NCBI GenBank assembly: GCA_026982515.1
Contig: JALSGY010000510.1
Span: forward strand, 1-7,826
Origin: Paracoccaceae bacterium
Lineage (GTDB): Bacteria > Pseudomonadota > Alphaproteobacteria > Rhodobacterales > Rhodobacteraceae
DNA: 7,826 nt
Reading direction: 5' to 3'
Of this stretch, positions 1-7,826 are shown piece by piece. The position numbers were made by a program, and so were the translations under genes. Within the stretch, counting starts at the first letter, position 1. Each line of letters opens with the position of its first letter. The notes beneath the pieces are model-generated. The model saw nothing but the letters and a program-made list of their open reading frames with translations. It was not told the origin of the DNA and searched no databases.

Positions 1-19
1 CAAGGGTCGTGCCGGCCAT
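1..19 (-). CDS. Start of an unidentified downstream gene (partial, first six codons)
   Basis: On the minus strand the trkH stop TGA (21-19) shares its last base with an ATG (19-17), giving a TGATG stop/start junction. A GGAG (29-26) lies six bases upstream of this ATG, an ideal Shine-Dalgarno position inside the end of trkH. Six codons are visible (reading MAGTTL) before the window ends, too few to identify the product. The junction suggests translational coupling to trkH and thus a shared transcript. TrkA, the cytoplasmic partner of TrkH, would be a reasonable guess from function, but nothing in these residues supports it. It could also be a chance ATG. Confidence 0.5.
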
Positions 20-1467
20 CACGTTCTCCAGAACCGCGGGGTGAAGAGGACGAAGACCACCATCAGCTCCAGCCGCCCGGCCAGCATGGTGAAGGACAGG
101 ATCCACTTCGCCGTGTCGCTGAGCGACGAGAAGTTGCCCGACGGCCCGATCACCTCGCCCAGGCCGGGGCCGATGTTGGCCACCGCGGTGGCCGCGCCCG
201 AGACGGAAGTCACGAAATCGAGCCCGGTCATGGACAGCAGCACCGTGACGATGCCCAGCGTGAGGATGAAGGCCACGAAGAAAACCATCACCGAGGACAG
301 CACCCCTTCGCTGACCGGGCGGCCGTCGTAATGGGGGCGCGCGATGGCATGGGGGGAGTGAATGCGCCGGATCTGCGAGCTGATCGCCGACAGCAGGATC
401 TGGTAGCGGAAGATCTTGACCGAACAGCAGGTGGAGCCCGCACACCCCCCGATCAGACCGAGGAAGAAGAACACGACCACCGGAAAGCCGCCCCACAGCT
501 GGTAGTCGACGCTGGCATAGCCGGTGCCGGTCATGATCGAGGTGACGTTGAACAGCGCCTCGCGGAACGAGCTTTCGGGGTGATCGAGGTTGATGAAGAT
601 GCGGTAGAAGGTCAGCAGCAGGATCAGAACACCCATGGTGGCGATGAAGGCATGCACCTGGGTGTCGCGCAACAGCGGCTTCGCGGTGCCCGTGACGAAC
701 TGCACGTAGCGCACGAAGGGCAGGCTGGCCAGCACCATGAACACCGCCGCGACATATTCCGCCGGCCCCTGGAAGGTGCCGAAAGAGGCGTCATAGGTGG
801 AAAATCCCCCCGTCGACATGGTGGTCATGGCGTGGTTGACGGCGTCGAAGCCGCTCATGCCCGCCATCAGATAGGCGATCACGTTGGCGAAGGTCAGGCC
901 GATGTAGATGCCCGAGATCCGCGCCGCGATCTCGGCCGCCCGCGGCAGCACCTTCTCGCCGGTCTCGAAAGCCTCGGAACGGAAGATCTGCATCCCCCCC
1001 ACCCGCAGTTCGGGCAGGAACACCATGGCCACGACGATGATCCCGATACCGCCGAACCACTGCAGCATCGAGCGCCAGAACAGCAGCCCGCGCGGAAGGT
1101 CGTCCAGCCCGCTGAGCACCGTCGAACCGGTGGTCGTCAGCCCCGACATGGCCTCGAAATAGGCATCGGCAAGGCTCGACTGCGTGGCCCCCAGCATGAA
1201 GGGAATGGCCCCGAACACCGGCAGCACCGCCCACACCCCCGTGGCCAGCAGGAACAGCTGCTGCACCGAAAGCCGCGGGCCCACCGAGTTGGCGCAGGCC
1301 AGCGCCAGAAGCCCGCCGATCACCATGGTAATCACCGCCGATTCGAGGAACACCGGCCACTGGCCATTGCCCGAGACCAGATCGGTGAGCAGCGGAAAGA
1401 CCATGGTCGCGCCCAGCGCAGCAACCAGAAGGCCGATCACATATCCCACCGGGCGAAGGTCAAACAT
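19..1467 (-). CDS. trkH: Trk system potassium uptake protein TrkH (482 aa)
   Basis: This is the membrane subunit of the Trk potassium importer, which works in the inner membrane with a cytoplasmic NAD/ATP-binding TrkA ring. The length matches the family (about 480-490 aa), and hydrophobic segments fill the whole chain. Four pore-loop signatures are visible in order: TTTG at residues 111-114, STGGF at 218-222, TGTG at 313-316 and NIGPG at 431-435. These are the selectivity-filter strands of the four M1-P-M2 repeats. The intramembrane gating-loop region after the third pore reads GGCAGSTCCS (340-349). The start is ATG at 1467, chosen because MFDLRPVGYVIGLL is the usual family N-terminus; the upstream bases give no good Shine-Dalgarno. 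It lies 47 nt after the folE2 stop on the same strand and may be co-transcribed. Function is secure; the operon link is inferred. Confidence 0.96.
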   Translation of the reverse strand: MFDLRPVGYVIGLLVAALGATMVFPLLTDLVSGNGQWPVFLESAVITMVIGGLLALACANSVGPRLSVQQLFLLATGVWAVLPVFGAIPFMLGATQSSLADAYFEAMSGLTTTGSTVLSGLDDLPRGLLFWRSMLQWFGGIGIIVVAMVFLPELRVGGMQIFRSEAFETGEKVLPRAAEIAARISGIYIGLTFANVIAYLMAGMSGFDAVNHAMTTMSTGGFSTYDASFGTFQGPAEYVAAVFMVLASLPFVRYVQFVTGTAKPLLRDTQVHAFIATMGVLILLLTFYRIFINLDHPESSFREALFNVTSIMTGTGYASVDYQLWGGFPVVVFFFLGLIGGCAGSTCCSVKIFRYQILLSAISSQIRRIHSPHAIARPHYDGRPVSEGVLSSVMVFFVAFILTLGIVTVLLSMTGLDFVTSVSGAATAVANIGPGLGEVIGPSGNFSSLSDTAKWILSFTMLAGRLELMVVFVLFTPRFWRT

Positions 1468-1514
1468 GGGAACTAGGCTTGGACGGGGCCGCGGGGCCTG
1501 TCAAGCGGCGGCGC

Positions 1515-2618
<1,104 letters not shown>

Positions 2619-2678
2619 GGGGTTCCCCCTGCCTCTGTTCGCCGCTCCTATGTAGATCAGAGACGGCGAATTGCCAAA

Positions 2679-3869
2679 TCATTGCTCCGCAACGGCCTCC
2701 AGCGCCCGTTTCAGATCGGCGATCAGATCTTCCGGATCCTCCAGCCCCAGCGAGATCCGCACCAGCCCCGGAGAAATGCCCAGCAGCGCCTTCTGCTCAT
2801 CGGGAAGGCGCTGGTGAGTGGTGGTAGCAGGATGGGTGACAATGCTCTTCGAATCGGCGAAATTGTTGGAAATTGTGAATATTTCCAAGGCATTGATGAA
2901 ACGGAAGGCACCCTCCTTGCCTCCCTTCACCTCGATCGCCAGCACCGTGCCGCCGGCCTCCATCATGGCGCGCGCCAGTTCATGCTGGGGATGAGAGGGA
3001 TGATGCGGGTAAAGCACCCGCGCCACCGCCGGGTGGCCATCCAGCGCGTGGGCCACGGCGTGGGCGGTCTCGGTCTGGGCACGCACCCGCAGATCGAGCG
3101 TATCGAGCGATTTCAGCATCACCCAGGCATTGAACGGGCTCATCGCCCCGCCGGTGTGCTTGACGAAAGGCTCGATCCTGCCGCGGATCAGATCGCGACT
3201 GCCCAGAACGATCCCGCCCAGGCAGCGCCCCTGCCCGTCCACGTGCTTGGTGGTGGAATAGACCACCAGATCGGCCCCCGCCTCACGGGCGCAGGACCAC
3301 ACCGGCGTGGCGAAGGCATTGTCCACGACCACCACCGCACCGACCGCATGGGCAAGCCTGCACACATGCGCCAGATCGACGACCTCCAGCGTGGGATTCG
3401 AGATCGATTCCAGGAATACCACCCGGGTATCGGGCCGGATCGCCGCCTCCCAGGCGTCGTTGTCGCGCCCGTCCACCAGGGTCACCTCCACTCCGAAGCG
3501 GGTCAGCACCTCCTCGAGGATATAGAGGCACGAGCCGAACAGAGCCCGCGAGGAAACCACGTGATCGCCCGCCCGCAGCAGCGCCATCAGCGCCGCGTTG
3601 ACGGCAGCCATGCCCGAAGCGGTGGCGAAAGCGTCCTCGGTGCCCTCCAGCGCGGCCATGCGTTCCTCGAACATGCGCACCGTGGGGTTGCCGTAGCGGG
3701 CATAGATGAATTCGTCCTCGCCGGCCTGCACAAAGCGCGCCTCGGCCGCTTCGGCGCTGTCATAGACGAAACCCTGAGTGAGAAAGATCGCCTCGGAGAC
3801 CTCGCCATACTGGCTGCGGCGGGTGCCGGTGTGCACCAGCTTCGTCCGCTTCTTCCACTCCTTCGCCAT
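2679..3869 (-). CDS. metZ: O-succinylhomoserine sulfhydrylase MetZ (396 aa)
   Basis: A PLP enzyme of the Cys/Met metabolism family (fold type I) that condenses O-succinylhomoserine with sulfide to give homocysteine, the direct-sulfhydrylation route to methionine. Numbered from the chosen start, it shows YARYGNPT (56-63), the phosphate-binding SGM region (85-87), VVDNAFATP (181-189) with the PLP-pyridine Asp183, and STTKHVDGQGR (205-215) with the Schiff-base Lys208. It ends in the usual RISLGLED (371-378) region. ATG 3869 is chosen because GGAGG (3880-3876) stands exactly six bases upstream and MAKEWKKRTKLVH is a normal family N-terminus. An in-frame ATG at 3887 and TTG at 3905 lie upstream without a good ribosome site, the TTG inside a terminator-like hairpin. 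The SAM-II riboswitch in its leader independently supports a methionine role. O-acetylhomoserine as substrate cannot be excluded from sequence alone. Confidence 0.95.
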   Translation of the reverse strand: MAKEWKKRTKLVHTGTRRSQYGEVSEAIFLTQGFVYDSAEAAEARFVQAGEDEFIYARYGNPTVRMFEERMAALEGTEDAFATASGMAAVNAALMALLRAGDHVVSSRALFGSCLYILEEVLTRFGVEVTLVDGRDNDAWEAAIRPDTRVVFLESISNPTLEVVDLAHVCRLAHAVGAVVVVDNAFATPVWSCAREAGADLVVYSTTKHVDGQGRCLGGIVLGSRDLIRGRIEPFVKHTGGAMSPFNAWVMLKSLDTLDLRVRAQTETAHAVAHALDGHPAVARVLYPHHPSHPQHELARAMMEAGGTVLAIEVKGGKEGAFRFINALEIFTISNNFADSKSIVTHPATTTHQRLPDEQKALLGISPGLVRISLGLEDPEDLIADLKRALEAVAEQ

Positions 3870-3875
3870 CGCCCG

Positions 3876-3880
3876 CCTCC
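3876..3880 (-). promoter_or_regulatory. Ribosome binding site of metZ
   Basis: Minus-strand GGAGG, six bases before the ATG at 3869. It decides the start over the in-frame ATG at 3887 and TTG at 3905, and lies just downstream of the terminator-like hairpin. Confidence 0.85.
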
Positions 3881-3888
3881 GCCGCATC

Positions 3889-3923
3889 AAAAACCCCCAC
3901 CGCAACCAGAGCGCCGGGGGTTT
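3889..3923 (-). terminator. Intrinsic-terminator-like hairpin in the metZ leader
   Basis: On the minus strand AAACCCCC (3923-3916) is perfectly complementary to GGGGGTTT (3898-3891), an 8-bp stem with a 17-nt loop. The 3' arm runs straight into a five-T stretch (3893-3889). This is the classical intrinsic-terminator shape, placed between the SAM-II aptamer and the metZ ribosome site. It is therefore the likely expression platform: terminated at high SAM, read through at low SAM. The large loop is a weakness. It could instead be a 5' UTR structure affecting translation. Confidence 0.7.
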
Positions 3924-3937
3924 CGAAAGATCTCCCA

Positions 3938-3995
3938 GACCTCTTTAGCGGTTTGTTTAACGTGGCCCGCAATCCGGTGAACAAATCGCCACGAA
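3938..3995 (-). ncRNA. SAM-II riboswitch (metA-type RNA element) upstream of metZ
   Basis: The minus strand matches the SAM-II layout closely. The P1 5' strand CGTGGC (3993-3988) pairs with GCCACG (3966-3961). P1 is followed at once by the conserved GATTTG (3987-3982), and after its 3' strand comes TTAAAC (3960-3955) and then CTAAAGAGG (3948-3940). The pseudoknot P2 would join the P1 loop to the segment just before CTAAA. GCGG (3970-3967) with CCGC (3951-3948) pairs perfectly, and CGGATT (3976-3971) with AAACCG (3954-3949) pairs with one mismatch, so the register is uncertain. SAM-II is an H-type pseudoknot known mainly from alphaproteobacteria, upstream of methionine and SAM genes, binding S-adenosylmethionine and lowering expression. 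The gene that follows, metZ, is a standard target. Confidence 0.92.
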
Positions 3996-4002
3996 CATCC
4001 CT

Positions 4003-4031
4003 CCGATAATGGCGGGCACGGGCAAGGTCAA
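4003..4031 (-). promoter_or_regulatory. Putative sigma-70-type promoter of metZ
   Basis: Minus strand TTGACC (4031-4026) matches the -35 consensus at five of six bases. A 17-bp spacer follows, then TATCGG (4008-4003) as a weak -10. The predicted start near 3996 falls at the first bases of the riboswitch, as expected for a leader that begins with the aptamer. The hexamer match alone is modest; the position is what makes it persuasive. Confidence 0.5.
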
Positions 4032-4050
4032 CCTCTGCCTGCCCTTGCCC
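4020..4050. repeat. 8-bp inverted repeat over the metZ -35 region
   Basis: GGGCAAGG (4020-4027) and CCTTGCCC (4043-4050) are perfect reverse complements separated by 15 bp. The left arm overlaps the putative metZ -35 element, and the whole dyad lies between the divergent metZ and glutathione-transferase genes. It could be an operator for a dimeric regulator, or an RNA hairpin in the leader of the plus-strand gene. No known regulator site was recognised. Confidence 0.4.
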
Positions 4051-4100
4051 CGGCCGCAAAAACCGCCATGCTGGGCAGGGCCTGGCATGCGGAGGCACGG

Positions 4101-4808
4101 ATGAGCGCAGCGATCGAACTCTACTACTGGCCCACGCCGAACGGCTGGAAGATTTCCATCGCCCTGGAAGAAATGGGCCTGCCCTATGAGCTTCACCTCG
4201 TGGACATCGGCGCGGGCGATCAGTTCCGCCCCGAATTCCTGAAGATCTCCCCCAACAACCGCATTCCCGCCATCGTCGATCCCGAAGGCCCGGACGGCGC
4301 GCCGATCGCGGTGTTCGAATCGGGGGCGATCCTGCAATATCTCGCCCGCAAGAGCGGCCTGTTCCACGGCACCACCCCGCGCCAGCAGGTGGCGGTGGAG
4401 GAGTGGCTGTTCTGGCAGGTGGGCGGCCTGGGGCCGATGGCCGGCCAGGCGCACCACTTCCTCAAATACGCCCCGTCGATGGACCCGCCCAACGACCTGC
4501 CCTACGCCAAGGAACGCTACCGCAAGGAAACCGCCCGCCTCTACGGCGTGCTCGACAGGCGCCTTGCCGACAACGAATATGTCGCCGGAGATTTCTTCTC
4601 GATCGCCGACATGGCGATCTGGCCCTGGGCCTCGCTGTGGAAAGGCCAGGAACAGACGCTTGACGACAAGCCGAACATGGCCCGCTGGCTGGAGCTGGTC
4701 GGCAACCGCCCCGGCGTGCGGGCCGGCCGGGCGCTGGCCGCCGAGCGGCGCTCGAAGCTGCAAAACGACAGGCAGGCGCAGAAGATCCTGTTCGGCCAGA
4801 AGGGATGA
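4101..4808 (+). CDS. Nu-class (YfcG/YghU-like) glutathione transferase (235 aa)
   Basis: A cytosolic glutathione transferase, closest in motifs to E. coli YfcG, whose family shows glutathione-disulfide-dependent disulfide reductase activity rather than classic conjugation. The N-terminal thioredoxin-fold domain (about 4-86) contains PTPNG (11-15; Thr12 and Asn14 correspond to the glutathione-contact residues in YfcG), SPNNRIPAI (50-58) with the cis-proline, and ESGAIL (73-78). The helical domain (about 92-210) carries WLFWQVGGLGPM (102-113), a clear subfamily signature, and SIADMAIWPW (167-176). No cysteine is present, fitting a mechanism based on bound glutathione. ATG 4101 is chosen because GGAGG (4091-4095) precedes it by five bases; an upstream in-frame ATG at 4068 lacks such a site. 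It diverges from metZ across a 231-nt region and converges with yciB. The physiological substrate is unknown. Confidence 0.93.
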   Translation: MSAAIELYYWPTPNGWKISIALEEMGLPYELHLVDIGAGDQFRPEFLKISPNNRIPAIVDPEGPDGAPIAVFESGAILQYLARKSGLFHGTTPRQQVAVEEWLFWQVGGLGPMAGQAHHFLKYAPSMDPPNDLPYAKERYRKETARLYGVLDRRLADNEYVAGDFFSIADMAIWPWASLWKGQEQTLDDKPNMARWLELVGNRPGVRAGRALAAERRSKLQNDRQAQKILFGQKG

Positions 4809-4819
4809 GCCCGGGGAGC

Positions 4820-4856
4820 GGCGCCTGAAAGCCCCCTGGCCGGGGCGTCAGGCGCC
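4820..4856. terminator. Hairpin between convergent glutathione-transferase and yciB genes
   Basis: GGCGCCTGA (4820-4828) pairs perfectly with TCAGGCGCC (4848-4856). Inside it GCCCC (4831-4835) pairs with GGGGC (4842-4846), leaving a small AA/G internal loop and a six-base apical loop. It lies 11 bases after the plus-strand stop and 58 bases beyond the yciB stop, so it could end transcription from both sides. Neither side has a T-run, so a simple intrinsic terminator is not certain; it may instead stabilise 3' ends. Confidence 0.55.
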
Positions 4857-4914
4857 CGTCTTCATCCTGCCCGAAGATACGCCCGTGCGGCAGGCACCGC
4901 GCGATGCGCGCCGC

Positions 4915-5520
4915 TCAGCCTTCCTCGTCGCCTTCCACCGCATATTCCGAGAACAGCCGGCCCTGGCTCATGAAGAACAGGAAGATCGCCGCGGTCAGGC
5001 CGAAGGTCTTGAACTGCACCCAGGCGTCGGTGGACATGGTGCGCCAGATCACCTCGTTGAGGACGGCCAGCCCGAAGAAGAAGGCCGTGACCCGGCGGGT
5101 GAGCTTCATCCAGCCCTCATCGCGCAGCGGCATCACCTCTTCCATCACGAACTGCAGGTAGGAGCGGCCGCGCAACAGGCCCGTCAGCAGCACGCCGCCA
5201 AACAGCAGGTAGATGATGGTGGGCTTCATCTTGAAGAAGCGCTCGTCGTTGAACCACACGGTCATGCCGCCGAACACCACCACCAGAACCAGGGTGACGA
5301 TCTGCATCTTCGCCAGCTTGCCGGTGAGGCGCCACAACAGCCAGGTGGTGAAGGCGAACAGCGGCACGAAGAGCGCGGTCACCACGATGAAACCCGAATA
5401 CTCGCTGCCGCCGATGGTGAAGCTGCGTTCGCGCAGCGCCAGGTAGCCCGCGAAGAACAGCACCACCGGCCCGAGGTCCAGCACCGCCTTGGCAACCGGG
5501 TTGATCTTCTTCTCGCTCAT
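4915..5520 (-). CDS. yciB: YciB / septation protein A (IspZ) family inner-membrane protein (201 aa)
   Basis: An inner-membrane protein of the YciB/IspZ family, linked in enterobacteria and Shigella to cell-envelope integrity and septation; its biochemical activity is not settled. About five hydrophobic spans are visible (roughly residues 15-30, 42-62, 74-90, 100-116 and 143-185 in two parts). Family blocks include FNDERFFKMKPTIIYLLFG (90-108), TRRVTAFFFGLAVLNEVIWR (141-160) and the QFKTFGLTAAIF stretch (169-180). The C-terminus is acidic (EGDEEG). The start is ATG 5520, with GGAG six bases upstream. An alternative ATG at 5535 adds five residues and forms an ATGA overlap with the stop of the upstream transporter. 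Either way the two genes are adjacent on the same strand and probably translationally coupled. Length is normal for the family. Confidence 0.93.
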   Translation of the reverse strand: MSEKKINPVAKAVLDLGPVVLFFAGYLALRERSFTIGGSEYSGFIVVTALFVPLFAFTTWLLWRLTGKLAKMQIVTLVLVVVFGGMTVWFNDERFFKMKPTIIYLLFGGVLLTGLLRGRSYLQFVMEEVMPLRDEGWMKLTRRVTAFFFGLAVLNEVIWRTMSTDAWVQFKTFGLTAAIFLFFMSQGRLFSEYAVEGDEEG

Positions 5521-5531
5521 CTCGTTCTCCG

Positions 5532-6434
5532 TCATCCGCCCATCTCTACTATCACGGCCCCCGCCGCAATCAACGCCATAAGCATCAGCCGCCGTGGTCC
5601 GACCCGCTCCTTGAGCACGAGCCAGCCGATCAGGGCGGCGAAAACGGTGGAGGTCTCGCGCAGCACCGCCGCCTCGCCCACCTTGTCCAGCCGGGTGGCC
5701 AGCATGATCGAGCCGAAGCTGAGAAAGGCCACCACGCCCCCCAGAACCCCACGCGCCATCAGCGGCCCCGCCGCCGGGCGCGGCTGCATCTGCCGCCAGC
5801 GGGCGAAGGCCACCGGCGGCATGGTCAGCCCGTCGAGGAAGAAGAACCACGCCAGGAAGGTGAAGGGGTTGGCGGTGGCGCGGATGCCGTAGGCATCCCA
5901 GGTGGTGTAAAGGGCCACGAAAGCGCCGGTGAGCACCGCCAGCCACAGGGCCGCGGCCAGGGTATCGCGCGCCACCTCGATGTGGCGCAGGTTGTAGAGC
6001 GCAAGCCCGAGGATGCCGGCGACCAGCGTGGCCACGCCCAGCCACTGCACCGCGCTGAACACTTCACCAAACACCAGCCAGGCGCCAATCACCGCAAACA
6101 GCGGCCCGGTGCCGCGCACCACCGGATAGACCACCGTGTAGGCCCCCCGCGAATAAGCGGTGGCCTGCGAGAGCTTGTAGCCCAGGTGGATCACCACCGC
6201 GCCAGCCAGCAGCGGCCACAGCCCGGGCTCGGGCCAGGGCACCACGAACAGCGCAAAGGGGGCGGCCATGGCACTGTAGCACAAATCGATCGCCCCGCGC
6301 GACAGCCACGGGTCGTGCCGGCCCTTCTGCAGCGCCCCGAAGAAGGCATGCAGGAAAGCCGCGAAAAGCGCCAGCCACAGGGCCAGTTCGCGCCCCGCCC
6401 CGGTGCCTTCCAGAGAGATCAGCCACTCACTCAT
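5532..6434 (-). CDS. EamA-domain (DMT superfamily) transporter (300 aa)
   Basis: A drug/metabolite-transporter superfamily permease with two EamA repeats and about ten membrane spans; the substrate cannot be told from sequence. The first repeat ends with the typical VVYPVVRGTGPLFAVIGAW stretch (101-119) followed by VFGE (121-124). The second ends with AAVLRETSTVFAALIGW (255-271) followed by LVLKERVG (272-279), both hallmark EamA halves, and the protein stops in VIVEMGG. The 300-aa length is standard. ATG 6434 is chosen because it opens a short N-terminal lead-in before the first span; the site is only weakly preceded by GAGG. Upstream in-frame codons back to 6581 read as low-complexity non-membrane sequence overlapping the opposite-strand ORF, so they are rejected. 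Its stop lies next to the yciB start, indicating a two-gene unit. Confidence 0.9.
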   Translation of the reverse strand: MSEWLISLEGTGAGRELALWLALFAAFLHAFFGALQKGRHDPWLSRGAIDLCYSAMAAPFALFVVPWPEPGLWPLLAGAVVIHLGYKLSQATAYSRGAYTVVYPVVRGTGPLFAVIGAWLVFGEVFSAVQWLGVATLVAGILGLALYNLRHIEVARDTLAAALWLAVLTGAFVALYTTWDAYGIRATANPFTFLAWFFFLDGLTMPPVAFARWRQMQPRPAAGPLMARGVLGGVVAFLSFGSIMLATRLDKVGEAAVLRETSTVFAALIGWLVLKERVGPRRLMLMALIAAGAVIVEMGG

Positions 6435-6520
6435 CGGCCTCGTGCCCCGCACCGGGATGCTCTCGACAGCCGCAGGGCCCGGCGCCAGGCTGGCCCGGTC
6501 CCCGTGCAGGGGTTGCCCCG

Positions 6521-6673
6521 ATGCTCGAAGTTCCGGCCAGGGGGTTCTCCACTCCCTTCGCACCGCTCCCCCTTGCCGCACTGGCCACGGGCATGGCGCT
6601 GGTGGTGCTGTGGCTGCTGCGCCGCTTCGAGAAGAGCCCCGACGAGATGGAGCCGCCGCCCCCCGAGGGCTGA
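6521..6673 (+). CDS. Small single-span membrane protein (50 aa), hypothetical
   Basis: An ORF of 50 codons in the gap between ftsY and the EamA gene, running opposite to both. The product has a proline-containing N-terminus, a continuous hydrophobic stretch from about residue 16 to 33 (ending in VVLWLL), then RRFEK and an acidic, proline-rich tail PPPPEG. This order suggests one membrane span with the basic end in the cytoplasm. Codon third positions are G or C in 44 of 50 codons, as in the neighbouring genes, which favours real coding. AGGGG at 6508-6512 lies eight bases before the ATG. I do not recognise a family. Because it is short, it could still be chance in this GC-rich DNA; the first eight codons are the least typical, so the true start might differ. 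Confidence 0.6.
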   Translation: MLEVPARGFSTPFAPLPLAALATGMALVVLWLLRRFEKSPDEMEPPPPEG

Positions 6674-6679
6674 ACGCCC

Positions 6680-6690
<11 letters not shown>
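6663..6690. terminator. Perfect 11-bp palindrome holding both convergent stop codons
   Basis: CCGAGGGCTGA (6663-6673) and TCAGCCCTCGG (6680-6690) are exact reverse complements around a six-base loop ACGCCC. The left arm ends with the TGA of the small plus-strand ORF and the right arm holds the TGA of ftsY on the minus strand. It is GC-rich and could act as a bidirectional terminator or 3'-end stabiliser for the converging transcripts. There is no T-run on either side, so efficiency as a Rho-independent terminator is uncertain. Confidence 0.6.

Positions 6691-7826
<1,136 letters not shown>

Noticed and set aside
331..1476. 381-codon plus-strand frame opposite trkH
   Set aside because: Low-complexity His/Gln/Arg composition, antisense to a clear trkH; a shadow frame.
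2619..2678. Zur box in front of folE2
   Set aside because: FolE2 is zinc-regulated in some bacteria, so I looked for an AT-rich palindrome. The 60-nt gap shows none.
3870..3905. Longer metZ N-terminus from TTG 3905 or ATG 3887
   Set aside because: The TTG lies within the terminator-like hairpin and neither has a good ribosome site; GGAGG correctly precedes ATG 3869 and the added residues (Arg-rich) do not resemble the family.
4005..4010. GATAAT as a -10 for the glutathione-transferase gene
   Set aside because: The hexamer is good, but no acceptable -35 lies 16-18 bp upstream, so a plus-strand promoter could not be supported.
4898..4910. CGCGC-GAT-GCGCG mini-hairpin near the yciB stop
   Set aside because: Five pairs with a three-base loop in GC-rich DNA is expected by chance; the larger hairpin at 4820-4856 is the better candidate.

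Overview
The window is a compact, GC-rich chromosomal segment. It looks like an alphaproteobacterium, most likely Rhodobacterales (Rhodobacteraceae-like). The grounds are strong G/C preference at third codon positions, the style of the YciB, TrkH and FtsY proteins, and a SAM-II riboswitch in front of a methionine gene, which is typical of that class. This taxonomic call is an inference. No tRNA, rRNA, insertion sequence, CRISPR array or phage gene was seen.

Left block, minus strand (positions 1-4031, transcribed right to left): a promoter and SAM-II riboswitch with a downstream intrinsic-terminator-like hairpin lead into metZ (O-succinylhomoserine sulfhydrylase). After 60 nt comes folE2 (type IB GTP cyclohydrolase), and after another 47 nt trkH (membrane subunit of Trk potassium uptake). 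At the left edge a further minus-strand gene begins: its ATG overlaps the trkH stop and has a good Shine-Dalgarno, but only six codons are visible. metZ makes homocysteine and folE2 starts tetrahydrofolate synthesis. The two pathways meet at methionine synthase, so placing both behind a SAM sensor would make sense, although no transcript evidence is available.

Middle (4101-4808, plus strand): a divergent Nu-class (YfcG/YghU-like) glutathione transferase. It converges with the next block, and the junction holds a long hairpin.

Right block, mostly minus strand: ftsY (SRP receptor GTPase, its 5' end beyond the window), an EamA/DMT-family transporter, and yciB (inner-membrane septation/IspZ family) translationally linked to the transporter. 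Between ftsY and the transporter, on the plus strand, is an unlisted 50-codon ORF for a single-span membrane protein. Its stop codon and that of ftsY sit in the two arms of one perfect 11-bp palindrome.

This is mainly ordinary housekeeping DNA and I do not see a new multi-gene system. The most rewarding parts are the metZ leader RNA with a possible terminator/antiterminator switch, the shared-stop palindrome, the small membrane ORF, and the Pro-Glu hexamer repeat in the FtsY N-terminal extension.
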